Part shown: in pieces, positions 1 to 6,578 of the stretch
Position numbering within the stretch: position 1 is the first letter of the stretch
How the letters are laid out: each line of letters begins with the position of its first letter
Assembly: GCA_003229915.1 (NCBI GenBank)
Contig: QIGA01000155.1
Coordinates: 1 to 12,628, forward strand
DNA: 12,628 nucleotides
Source: Chloroflexota bacterium
Lineage (GTDB): Bacteria > Chloroflexota > Dehalococcoidia > SZUA-161
Direction: 5' to 3'
The notes under the pieces: model-generated
Database searches by the model: none
What the model was told of the DNA's origin: nothing
What the model saw: only the letters and a program-made list of their open reading frames with translations
Position numbers and translations under genes: made by a program

Positions 1-163
1 TAAGCCCCCGTGGGTGGGAGCAGCCAACGTTAGTAAACGGTCTCGCACGTCGATTAGACAGAGGATCGGGTCAAGTACCGGAAAGAAACGCCGAGTCGCG
101 CCTTTACCGGCGCAGGATATGAGGGGAAATGGAGGAGCGCACCCAGATGCCAGGGGACCCGGC

Positions 164-406
164 TTACAAAGAAACCTCCAGAACTACTGCTTTGATTGTA
201 TTCAGGCCGATTCTCTTGCAGGCTCTCCACCGTTTCTCGCCGTCGACGATTCTGAACCAGTATTCAACCAGTTCTATCACGATGGGCTCTTGCAGCCCGC
301 GAGACTTGATATCATCGCACATTCGAACAATGATGTCCTCCTCGTATACCATGCAGCAGTTGGGACAAATTCTGTCTATCCTGATCTCCCTTATTTCCAA
401 CATCAT
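164..406 (-). CDS. small ParB/Srx-like domain protein
   Basis: An 80-residue protein matching the N-terminal ParB/sulfiredoxin-like fold. What is seen: an opening I-x-x-I-x-x-x-x-I strand, then D-I-x-S-x-G-L-Q-E-P-I-V-I, and finally I-V-D-G-E-K-R-W-R-A-C-K-R-I-G-L, which corresponds to the GERR nucleotide-binding motif of ParB (here GEKR). A CPNC pair near the N-terminus is unusual. The protein is essentially the bare domain, with no helix-turn-helix or dimerisation region, so a chromosome-partitioning role is unlikely; bare domains of this kind occur in regulators and mobile-element proteins. I chose ATG at 406 because GAGGA lies 5 nt upstream; an in-frame GTG at 418 is the alternative. It lies 104 bp downstream of fixX on the same strand, with a palindromic repeat between them, so co-transcription is possible but not shown. 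Function unknown. Confidence 0.6.
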   Translation of the reverse strand: MMLEIREIRIDRICPNCCMVYEEDIIVRMCDDIKSRGLQEPIVIELVEYWFRIVDGEKRWRACKRIGLNTIKAVVLEVSL

Positions 407-450
407 GCCATTCCTCACATTTGAACGCTAGGGACCCGTTTGAGAATCAT

Positions 451-482
451 GGGTAGATTGGAGCGGATGCTCCAGGCTGCCC
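451..482. repeat. palindromic stem-loop repeat, copy A
   Basis: A two-part stem-loop: outer arms GGGTAG/CTGCCC (one T-G wobble), a 2x2 internal loop AT/GG, inner arms TGGAGC/GCTCCA, and apical loop GGAT. It sits between the fixX stop and the ParB-like gene. The 16-base core TGGAGCGGATGCTCCA recurs exactly at 11522-11537 with the same architecture. No T-run follows, so it is not a standard terminator. Confidence 0.75.
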
Positions 483-510
483 CCGGTTTGCTGAGCTTTC
501 GGATGCCCTC

Positions 511-792
511 CTAGCCAAACTTATGACTTACTCCATAGCCACCTTTGGGGAAACGCCACTCTATGTTCAAATACGGGCACCCGATCCGGCACGAGCCACA
601 TTCCAGGCATCCCTCGTAGTTTACGCTTATGCGGTCCGTCTCAAGCCGATAGACATTTGCCGGGCAGAGGTAAAGGCAGGGCCGTTGCTCGCATTCCCTG
701 AGACATTTTTCCATATCGATTATCCTGAGATGGCTTTCCTCATCTATCCGAAAGCGATCTAAGAACAGCTTGTCCTCTATCTTCAGGCTCAT
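511..792 (-). CDS. fixX: FixX ferredoxin-like protein
   Basis: FixX is the small iron-sulfur partner of FixC. It passes electrons from the FixAB flavoprotein through FixC to the quinone pool. The 93-residue product has a canonical C-x2-C-x2-C-x3-C-P cluster motif at C62, C65, C68 and C72, which should bind one [4Fe-4S]. It ends in F-P-K-G-G-Y-G-V-S-H-K-F-G, the typical FixX tail. A second, irregular cysteine set (C30, C34, C39, C43) sits where the first cluster of a two-cluster ferredoxin would be; its spacing makes cluster binding doubtful. I chose ATG at 792 because GGAGG lies 8 nt upstream and the ATG overlaps the fixC stop as ATGA. An upstream TTG at 807 would contain that ribosome binding site, so it is rejected. 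Length and placement last in fixABCX are normal. Confidence 0.93.
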   Translation of the reverse strand: MSLKIEDKLFLDRFRIDEESHLRIIDMEKCLRECEQRPCLYLCPANVYRLETDRISVNYEGCLECGSCRIGCPYLNIEWRFPKGGYGVSHKFG

Positions 793-2093
793 CTTACCGC
801 CCTCCAACTGTGCCAGAGAAGTCGAGCTATCCTGAGGATCGACATTTTCCTGCGGACTTCCTTGACTATCATCTTCTGTTTCTGCTTCTTGCTGACCCCG
901 TTCACAGTGAGCATCTCTCGACCGGCGAGGGAGGCCAGAGCGGGGATCTCGTTGAATATCTCCTTATGGCGGTATCTAAACCTCCCGAACCTTCGGTATT
1001 TCTTCAGGTCTTTGAGGACGTACGACTCGGCCAGTCTCTTTCCATAATTGGCCAAACCCTTCCTGGAGCAGTCACCCCGGCCAATTGCCTCGATAATGGC
1101 CTCGGCAGCCATCCTGCCTGACGCCATAGCCAGATTACTTCCTTCCCGGTGCATAGCATTAAACATCATCGCTGAGTCCCCGGCGATGAGATAACCGTCG
1201 CCATAAAGGGCGGGGATAGTGTCGTAACCGCCTTCAGGGAGCCAGTGAGCGATGTATTCTCGTGGCTGTCCTCCGGAGATAAGAGGAACGACCAAGGGAT
1301 GCTGCTTGAAAGCCTCCAGTAGCTCATAGGGTCTGAGTTTGCTGGTGGCAAAATCGGCGAGGTTGGCGCCAATGGCTAGCGAAAGGGAGTTGCGGTTTGT
1401 ATACACAGTAGCTATCCCGTCCATGCCGCCGGTGATCTCCCCTAGTATCTCGATGGTAACCCCATCCCCGTTGGAGACGCCAAATCGCTGTTCGATGACC
1501 TCACTGGGGAGCTCAATGACTTCCTTGACAGCCAGGGCCACTTCCTCCGGCTTGGGTTCAACGCGGAAGCCGGCGCGAGCCGCCAACGGGGAATTGATTC
1601 CATCAGCCAGAAGAGTAACTTTGGCCCGAACCTCTCCGTCTTCTCTACCAGTAACCACCCCCACCACACCACCTTTATCATTTCGCAATAGATCAACAGC
1701 CACTGTGGAGGGGACTATCAGAGCGCCCTTCTTACGAGCCTGCTCTGCGTACCAGCGGTCGAATTTAGCTCTCAACACGGTGAACGCATTGTGTTTTCTC
1801 TCGGCAGCAAAAATGCTGTCCCGGTAGCCAAAGCTATAACCCCCTTCTTTGGACAAATACCATATCCTGGATTCTATAATGTTCCTCTCGATGGGGCACT
1901 TGTGATCGACATAGTCGGGGATTATCTGGGCCAGGTCATGGCCATAGACGACCCCTCCGGACATGTTTTTCGCCCCAGGGTACTCCCCCCGCTCAAAAAC
2001 AATCGTTTTTATTCCGGCATCGGCCAGTATACAGGCAGCGGAGACACCAGCGGGGCCTGCTCCTACAATAGCTACATCAAAGGTTTCTTTCAT
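789..2093 (-). CDS. fixC: FixC flavoprotein:quinone oxidoreductase
   Basis: FixC is the ETF:quinone oxidoreductase-like subunit. It takes electrons from the FixAB flavoprotein and delivers them, with FixX, to a quinone at the membrane. The 434-residue protein opens with the FAD Rossmann motif G-A-G-P-A-G at residues 11-16 and V-F-E-R-G at 32-36, where the glutamate contacts the FAD ribose. A second FAD motif, Y-L-I-A-G-D-S-A, is near residues 301-308, followed by the conserved N-x-M-H-R-E-G-S-N-L-A segment. The length is normal for FixC and shorter than full ETF-QO, which carries its ferredoxin domain in one chain; here FixX supplies it. The C-terminus is basic. The start overlaps the fixB stop by ATGA, which suggests translational coupling; the upstream ribosome binding site is weak. 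Confidence 0.95.
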   Translation of the reverse strand: MKETFDVAIVGAGPAGVSAACILADAGIKTIVFERGEYPGAKNMSGGVVYGHDLAQIIPDYVDHKCPIERNIIESRIWYLSKEGGYSFGYRDSIFAAERKHNAFTVLRAKFDRWYAEQARKKGALIVPSTVAVDLLRNDKGGVVGVVTGREDGEVRAKVTLLADGINSPLAARAGFRVEPKPEEVALAVKEVIELPSEVIEQRFGVSNGDGVTIEILGEITGGMDGIATVYTNRNSLSLAIGANLADFATSKLRPYELLEAFKQHPLVVPLISGGQPREYIAHWLPEGGYDTIPALYGDGYLIAGDSAMMFNAMHREGSNLAMASGRMAAEAIIEAIGRGDCSRKGLANYGKRLAESYVLKDLKKYRRFGRFRYRHKEIFNEIPALASLAGREMLTVNGVSKKQKQKMIVKEVRRKMSILRIARLLWHSWRAVR

Positions 2094-3361
2094 CGTTTGC
2101 TCGCCTTACCCTCGAAGCTCTGGATTCTGGCTTCAATTCCTTTGATCAGCCTGGGCACCATCTCTGTGTAATCGCCAATGAGAGCATAGTCGGCTATGCG
2201 AACGAGAGGGGCATTGCGATCGGTATTGATGGCGATTATCTTATCTGAACTCTGCATGCCTACCAGATGCTGTACTGCCCCAGATACCGCTATGCCGATA
2301 TATATCTTGGGAGCCACGGTCTTGCCTGTCTGCCCCACCTGCCGCTCGTAGGGAAGCAGCCCCGCCTGCACGACGGGCCGCGAGCAGGCCACAGCTCCTC
2401 CCATGAGATCAGCGAGTTCCCGAAACATCGGGAGATGTCTCGTATCGCAGGCGCCTTTACCCACCACCACCAGAACCGGAGCACTGGTTATATCCTCGGC
2501 ATCTGCTTCAACAGGTGTAGCGATGAAATCGATGATACGCGGCAGGTTATCTTCAGGAGCCGCAAAGTCAAGGGTATGAATCTCTCCTCTGCGACTTCCG
2601 TCTTTTTCCGGCAACTTCATGACTCTGGGCCTTACTGTGCTCATCTGAGGCCGGTGGTTTCGACAAAGAATAGTAGCCATAATGTTGCCGCCAAAGGTAG
2701 GGCGAGTCATCAATAATAGGCGTCCTTGCAGATCTATATCCAGCCCAGTGCAGTCTGCGGTCAGCCCCGTTTCGCACCGAGTCGCGCTCACACTTGCCAG
2801 ATCCCTCCCCAGGGGAGTCGCCCCCAGGAGCAGTATTTCAGGCTTGACTTGCTCCAGCAAATGAACCAGGGCATTGCCATACACCTTTGGCAAGTATGCC
2901 TTAAGCAGGGGGGCATCAATCATATATACAACATCGCACCCGTAGGCGATCGCCTCCTCCCCTACGGGCTTTATGTCCGTCCCCAGGATGAATCCGAGCA
3001 CCTGCGTGTTCAGCTTTCCAGCGAGCTCTCTGGCTTTCCCCACCAACTCCCACGAGACTTCGGCTCCTTTGCCCTCCCTAATCTCAATAAACACGGCCAC
3101 ACCCTTGTATTCGTCAACCGGAACAGGTGCCTGCCCAACGCCGGTCATCCGTTTCTTTCTCGGTTTCTCAAAGATGATCGCGTCCGCGGGGCAGACATCA
3201 AAACACCTTCCACACCCAATGCACGCCTCGGGATCGATCTTGGCCACGCCATCTTCCATAACTATGGCACCGACAGGACACTCCCCGACACAAAGCTGGC
3301 AGCCGATGCACTTTTCGGGAATGATCTCGGCGATTTCTCTGCCTTTACTGTTCTTGGGCAT
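2090..3361 (-). CDS. fixB: FixB / ETF alpha subunit with N-terminal ferredoxin domain
   Basis: This is the alpha subunit of the electron-transfer flavoprotein. Residues 18-57 contain two complete [4Fe-4S] motifs of the form C-x2-C-x2-C-x3-C-P (C18/C21/C24/C28 and C47/C50/C53/C57), so a two-cluster ferredoxin is fused in front of the ETF-alpha fold. The rest is a normal ETF alpha: an N-terminal alpha/beta domain from about residue 88, and a C-terminal FAD domain from about 320 with S-R-P-V-V at 327, Q-V-G-Q-T-G-K at 341-347, V-S-G-A-V-Q-H near 360, and A-I-N-x-D-x-x-A-P further on. At 423 residues it is longer than plain FixB because of the fusion. Ferredoxin-fused alpha subunits are known in some bifurcating ETFs, for example the caffeyl-CoA reductase CarE type. 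The fused clusters probably give a built-in route to soluble ferredoxin; that is inference. AAGGA sits about 6 nt before the ATG. Confidence 0.95.
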   Translation of the reverse strand: MPKNSKGREIAEIIPEKCIGCQLCVGECPVGAIVMEDGVAKIDPEACIGCGRCFDVCPADAIIFEKPRKKRMTGVGQAPVPVDEYKGVAVFIEIREGKGAEVSWELVGKARELAGKLNTQVLGFILGTDIKPVGEEAIAYGCDVVYMIDAPLLKAYLPKVYGNALVHLLEQVKPEILLLGATPLGRDLASVSATRCETGLTADCTGLDIDLQGRLLLMTRPTFGGNIMATILCRNHRPQMSTVRPRVMKLPEKDGSRRGEIHTLDFAAPEDNLPRIIDFIATPVEADAEDITSAPVLVVVGKGACDTRHLPMFRELADLMGGAVACSRPVVQAGLLPYERQVGQTGKTVAPKIYIGIAVSGAVQHLVGMQSSDKIIAINTDRNAPLVRIADYALIGDYTEMVPRLIKGIEARIQSFEGKASKR

Positions 3362-3363
3362 GA

Positions 3364-4203
3364 CTATCCTTTATCTTGGCTCAACAGATGTTCCAGCAGT
3401 GGCGACTCCTTTTCAAAGAAGACCTCAACAAAGTCTTCGATGGCACGCTCAGTGTTCTCCGTGCTGTCGAAGACGCGCCCCCCTTCTCGTACAGGCGGAG
3501 CGAATATTCTATGGACTGATGTGGGGGAACCCCGGAGCCCTAGCCGTTCGGGCAAAGCACCTATCTCACCCGCTCCCCAAACCTCTATGTCCTGCCTCAA
3601 GGCACGAGCCAACTCGGGCAGAGACGCATATCGGGGGATACCCAGCCCCAGTTCAACAGTGAGCAATGCCGGAAGGGTGCCCTCAATTAGTTCGCTGCCG
3701 CCCTCGATCTCTCGCTTGACTTTAATGGTGTTGTTCTCCACATCCACAGAAACAACCTCAGAGACATAGGTGAATTGGGAGTATCCCAGCCGAGTAGCAA
3801 TACCGGGGCCTGTCTGAGCGGTATCACCATCAATCGCTTGCTTACCACAGATAACGAGGTGGACCGGATTGACGGCGGCGATTCTGGATATGGTCTGAGA
3901 CAGAGTGTAGCTGGTGGCCAGCGTATCGGCGCCGGCAAAGGCTCTGTCTGAGAGTAGAATAGCTTCCTTAGCCCCCAGAGCCAGGCATTCCCGCAGGGCT
4001 GATTCAGCCTGAGGTGGCCCCATGGAGATAACAGTCACCTTCCCCCCATATCTCTCAGTGAGTTGCACCGCGACTTCGGCAGCAACCAGATCATACGGAT
4101 TACAAATTGATTCGACACCGGAACGGATCAACGTATTGGTCTCCGGATCGATCTTCACCTGGGTTGTGTCAGGGACCTGCTTGACACAACAAACAATGTG
4201 CAT
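3364..4203 (-). CDS. fixA: FixA / ETF beta subunit
   Basis: This is the beta subunit of the FixAB electron-transfer flavoprotein. In bifurcating members this subunit binds the FAD that takes hydride from NADH. The 279-residue protein begins C-V-K-Q-V-P-D-T at residues 6-13 and continues N-P-Y-D-L-V-A-A-E near 35-43. Its key segment is C-G-K-Q-A-I-D-G-D-T-A-Q-T-G-P-G at 119-134, the beta-subunit signature shared by FixA and bifurcating ETFs. This signature and the complete ABCX set favour bifurcation over simple acyl-CoA dehydrogenase coupling. A G-rich ribosome binding site (GGGGGAG) lies 6 nt before the ATG. It is the first gene of the cluster, 172 bp downstream of the glycosyltransferase stop. 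No nif genes are visible, so the complex probably serves general ferredoxin reduction here; that is inference. Confidence 0.95.
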   Translation of the reverse strand: MHIVCCVKQVPDTTQVKIDPETNTLIRSGVESICNPYDLVAAEVAVQLTERYGGKVTVISMGPPQAESALRECLALGAKEAILLSDRAFAGADTLATSYTLSQTISRIAAVNPVHLVICGKQAIDGDTAQTGPGIATRLGYSQFTYVSEVVSVDVENNTIKVKREIEGGSELIEGTLPALLTVELGLGIPRYASLPELARALRQDIEVWGAGEIGALPERLGLRGSPTSVHRIFAPPVREGGRVFDSTENTERAIEDFVEVFFEKESPLLEHLLSQDKG

Positions 4204-4274
4204 GTGCTACTCCCCCAGTCTCTCGATAGTTACGTCGGTTCTCCGCAGGCCTGGTTGAATGCCTAACGTGGGAT

Positions 4275-4305
4275 ATTCTACCACGGAATCAGGAGACACT
4301 GCCAA
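4275..4305 (-). promoter_or_regulatory. candidate promoter for fixABCX
   Basis: Read on the minus strand: TTGGCA at 4305-4300 (5 of 6 to the -35 consensus) and TAGAAT at 4280-4275 (5 of 6 to the -10). The spacer is 19 bp, longer than ideal. Transcription would start near 4268, giving a leader of about 65 nt before fixA. It lies in the 172-bp gap after the glycosyltransferase, so fixABCX need not depend on that gene's promoter. Confidence 0.42.
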
Positions 4306-4375
4306 ATCCAAAGCTCCGCTCCCTGGGTTTTTCCAATGATCGGGAGGCCTTGTGCCAGAGGGAGGGACATTGGAG

Positions 4376-5605
4376 CTACAAGACCTCCTCGTAGACTTTC
4401 AGGGTCTCTCTGGCCGCAACATCCCAGCTAAAGGACTCCTCGATCCTCTTTCTGGCCGCCTCTCCCATCCTCCGCCTGAGGGGCTCATCTGAAAGAAGGT
4501 GCTTTATCGCTGCCGCCAGTGCAGGGGGGTCTGCCGGAGGAACCAGCATCCCGGCCCCATCCCCTCCGACTATCTCGGGTAGTGCTCCCGCTCTAGTGGC
4601 TATAACAGGGGTGCCGCACGCCATCGCTTCGGCTGCGGGCAGTCCAAAGCCTTCATAAAGAGAAGCGGTAACCGCAATCTCTGTCGAGGAGTAGAGCCTG
4701 ACCAGCTCATCTGTGCCCAGGGAACCAGTGAAAGTGACCCTGTCGGCGATCCCCAGTTCCTGGACTAGCTTAGTGCCGTACCCATCCCCGGGGACTTGGT
4801 TGCCGACGACGCTTACCTTCACATCAACGTCGCCCTTTAGTAGTCGCACCGCTTTCAACAGGTAGGGAACGCCCTTGTTCTTGTCCTGAGCCTTGCCCAC
4901 TATCACCAGGCTGTTGGGCTCTTTCTCAACGTTATCGAGTCTCCCGAAAATACTGGTATCGATACCGTTGTGAACTATCCTCACCCTGTCCTCGCGAAGC
5001 TTGAAGGCGCGGACTGTGTCCCCTGCCGACGCCTTAGATACCGTCACCACCCGGTCCATCCTCCTGCTCACCACGCCCTGCATGATGAGGAAGGAATAAA
5101 ACATGGTCCACCTCAGCCTGCGCCGCCAGGTCTCGGACTCGGCCAGCGAGGCCGCCAGATCAACGGTGATCGGGTGATGTATCGTGGCGACGATCGGCAC
5201 CCCCAGGCTCTTTGCCAGAAGCAGGCCATAGCCCAGCGTCTGGTTATCGTGGATAATGTCGAACCTCTTCTGAGTCATGAGCTCACGCAACTTCAGGTAT
5301 GCCCTCATGCTGAAGGTGAATATGTCGGGGAAGAACCCGATATGCACGGCTGCGGCTTCGTAGAGATTGATGGGGGTGAACATACGGAGGGGGCTCGACA
5401 GCGAAGAGAAGCCGTTTGTCTCGTACAGATTGAGCGCTTCGAGCTTATGTAGCTTCACCCCTTCAGGAGGTGTGGGGTAAGGCGGGCCCGCAATCACGTG
5501 AACTTCGTGACCCAGCTCTTGGAGCGCCTTGGACAGATAGTAGACATAAACCCCCTGCCCGCCGCAATACATATTGCCCCTGTAGGTTAGGAGGCATATT
5601 CTCAT
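4376..5605 (-). CDS. GT4-family glycosyltransferase
   Basis: A GT-B fold retaining glycosyltransferase of family 4 that would transfer a sugar from a nucleotide-sugar donor to an envelope lipid, polysaccharide or small acceptor. The N-terminal domain starts M-R-I-C-L-L-T-Y-R with G-G-Q-G-V-Y-V-Y-Y-L, the glycine-rich acceptor-side loop. The linker motif H-N-G-I-D is near 213-217, and the donor-binding E-G-F-G-L-P-A-A-E motif (E-x7-E, E318 and E326) is followed by A-C-G-T-P-V-I-A-T and G-A-L-P-E-I-V. The length of 409 residues is normal. There is no signal peptide, so it is cytoplasmic or peripheral. I chose ATG at 5605 over the in-frame ATG at 5614 because a strong promoter has its -10 on 5614-5619, which would place the transcription start next to 5605. 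Acceptor and donor are not predictable from the sequence. Confidence 0.9.
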   Translation of the reverse strand: MRICLLTYRGNMYCGGQGVYVYYLSKALQELGHEVHVIAGPPYPTPPEGVKLHKLEALNLYETNGFSSLSSPLRMFTPINLYEAAAVHIGFFPDIFTFSMRAYLKLRELMTQKRFDIIHDNQTLGYGLLLAKSLGVPIVATIHHPITVDLAASLAESETWRRRLRWTMFYSFLIMQGVVSRRMDRVVTVSKASAGDTVRAFKLREDRVRIVHNGIDTSIFGRLDNVEKEPNSLVIVGKAQDKNKGVPYLLKAVRLLKGDVDVKVSVVGNQVPGDGYGTKLVQELGIADRVTFTGSLGTDELVRLYSSTEIAVTASLYEGFGLPAAEAMACGTPVIATRAGALPEIVGGDGAGMLVPPADPPALAAAIKHLLSDEPLRRRMGEAARKRIEESFSWDVAARETLKVYEEVL

Positions 5606-5613
5606 TTGTGCCA

Positions 5614-5642
5614 TTTATAGGCGATGCGAAGCGGCTTGTCAA
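5614..5642 (-). promoter_or_regulatory. strong sigma70-type promoter, probably leaderless glycosyltransferase mRNA
   Basis: Read on the minus strand: TTGACA at 5642-5637 (6 of 6), a 17-bp spacer, and TATAAA at 5619-5614 (5 of 6). The -10 overlaps the upstream ATG at 5614, so a transcript starting about 7 nt downstream begins at roughly 5607-5605, on or next to the second ATG. No Shine-Dalgarno sequence is visible for either ATG, which fits leaderless translation. Confidence 0.68.
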
Positions 5643-5671
5643 GCTTCTCGCTGGCCCTCCAAAACAACGCG

Positions 5672-5698
5672 GTAGGGGCGAGGTAACCTCGCCCCTAC
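5672..5698. repeat. perfect REP-like palindrome upstream of RAYT
   Basis: Two perfect 13-base arms, GTAGGGGCGAGGT and its complement ACCTCGCCCCTAC, flank a single A. It ends 13 bp before the RAYT start codon and lies in the gap between two divergent genes. The GTAGGGGC head and CTAC tail recur inside the RAYT gene (5986-6039) and, for the head, at 9790. Confidence 0.82.
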
Positions 5699-5711
5699 GT
5701 CGGATGAAACA

Positions 5712-6323
5712 ATGACGTCCAACCCAGACAAGCATCACCGCCGCTCCATGCGATTGAAGGATTATGATTACTCCCAGCCAGGTGCGTATTTCATAACCAT
5801 ATGCACACATAACAGGGCATGTATTTTGGGCGAAGTGGTAAACGGTGAGATGCAGCTAAGCCAATACGGCAACATTGCGAATGAAAACTGGGAGGACATA
5901 CCAGGTCATTTTGCGAATGTGGAAATAGACGGGTTAGTTGTCATGCCAAACCATATCCACGGGATTATTGCATTGACCGACGATCGTAGGGGCGGGGAAA
6001 CCCCACCCAATGGAAAGGGCACGGAAACCGTGCCCCTACGAAGACCTACATTGGGCCGAATCGTCGCATATTTCAAGTATCAAACAACCAAATCGATTAA
6101 TCGAATCCGCCATACTCCAGGGGATCGTGTATGGCAACGCAGCTATTATGAACATGTAATTCGAAATGAAAGCGATTTGGCCCAGACCAAGGAATACCTA
6201 GAGAACAATCCCCTGAGATGGGAATTGGACGAGGAGAATCCCAATATAGGTAATAATTCACAACTCCCAAACCATGGGCTGCAGCCGACTCCGCTTTCAG
6301 TCGCGAGTAAGTTTGGTCTTTAG
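5712..6323 (+). CDS. REP-associated tyrosine transposase (RAYT, Y1 HUH family)
   Basis: A single-domain Y1 transposase related to the IS200/IS605 TnpA group, of the type that mobilises REP palindromes. Seen: the lead strand G-A-Y-F-I-T-I-C-T-H-N at 24-34, the HUH motif N-H-I-H-G with H81 and H83, the conserved T-L-G-R-I-V-A-Y-F-K-Y-Q segment around 113-124, and E-Y-L-E-N-N-P-L-R-W at 161-170, where Y162 is the likely nucleophile. At 203 residues it is a normal size. Residues about 92-110 (R-R-G-G-E-T-P-P through P-L-R-R) are encoded by two hairpins that share the GTAG...CTAC ends of the palindrome just upstream. The last 25 residues are low in recognisable motifs and may be a recruited extension. 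Ribosome binding is weak. The frame is intact, so it may be active; enzymatic activity is not shown. Confidence 0.9.
   Translation: MTSNPDKHHRRSMRLKDYDYSQPGAYFITICTHNRACILGEVVNGEMQLSQYGNIANENWEDIPGHFANVEIDGLVVMPNHIHGIIALTDDRRGGETPPNGKGTETVPLRRPTLGRIVAYFKYQTTKSINRIRHTPGDRVWQRSYYEHVIRNESDLAQTKEYLENNPLRWELDEENPNIGNNSQLPNHGLQPTPLSVASKFGL
5986..6039. repeat. REP pair embedded in frame in the RAYT coding sequence
   Basis: A 54-bp unit that starts GTAGGGGC and ends GCCCCTAC. It holds two hairpins, both with an AAA loop: GGGCGGGG/CCCCACCC (one mismatch) at 5989-6008 and GGGCACGG/CCGTGCCC at 6017-6036. Its length is exactly 18 codons, so it does not disturb the reading frame. Confidence 0.75.
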
Positions 6324-6326
6324 GTG

Positions 6327-6332
6327 TATAAT
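6327..6332 (+). promoter_or_regulatory. candidate -10 element for hicBA
   Basis: A perfect TATAAT starts 4 bp after the RAYT stop codon. Transcription would begin near 6339, giving a 28-nt leader that carries GGAGGG at 6352-6357 ahead of hicB. No good -35 is visible at 16-18 bp, so the site is incomplete by consensus and may rely on other contacts. Confidence 0.4.
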
Positions 6333-6366
6333 AATTCTATAGCAGATTTGCGGAGGGTAATTATTG

Positions 6367-6576
6367 ATGAAAACGTTTACAGCAGTCATAGAAAGGTGCC
6401 CTGATACAGGAATATTCGTAGGCTACGTGCCTGGTTTCCCTGGAGCCCACTCCCAAGGGGGAACCCTGGACGAGCTAAACCGTAATCTTTGCGAGGTTGT
6501 CGAAATGCTCCTTGAAGGCGGTGAGCCTGATCTTGAGGCGGAGTTTGTTGGGATTCAAAACGTGGTGGTTGCCTGA
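6367..6576 (+). CDS. hicB: HicB-like antitoxin
   Basis: HicB neutralises the HicA mRNA interferase by direct binding. The 69-residue product shows the partial RNase-H-like HicB fold: K-T-F-T-A-V-I-E-R opening strand, C-P-D-T-G-I-F-V-G-Y-V-P-G-F-P-G-A-H-S-Q-G hairpin with the typical P-G-x-x-S/T-x-G turn, and L-D-E-L-x-x-N-L-C-E-V-V-E-M-L-L helix. It lacks the C-terminal ribbon-helix-helix or helix-turn-helix DNA-binding domain of longer HicB proteins, so autoregulation must differ or be absent. ATG at 6367 follows GGAGGG by 9 nt; an in-frame TTG at 6364 would have a 6-nt spacing and is an alternative. The gene comes before the toxin gene, the reverse of the classical hicA-hicB order, with a 2-bp gap. 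Confidence 0.87.
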   Translation: MKTFTAVIERCPDTGIFVGYVPGFPGAHSQGGTLDELNRNLCEVVEMLLEGGEPDLEAEFVGIQNVVVA

Positions 6577-6578
6577 GT

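Noticed and set aside
98..113. GCGCC-TTTACC-GGCGC hairpin in the first 163 bases
   Set aside because: A 5-bp GC stem with no T-run and no neighbouring gene end in the right place; too short to call a terminator or RNA.
14..424. Plus-strand open frame of 136 codons over the ParB-like gene
   Set aside because: It runs antisense to a recognisable domain, has no family motifs and no ribosome binding site.
2726..3769. Long plus-strand open frame (347 codons) across fixB and fixA
   Set aside because: Antisense to two strongly conserved genes; its length follows from their codon usage and its product shows no domain. The same applies to the frames at 2973-3662 and 1339-1827.
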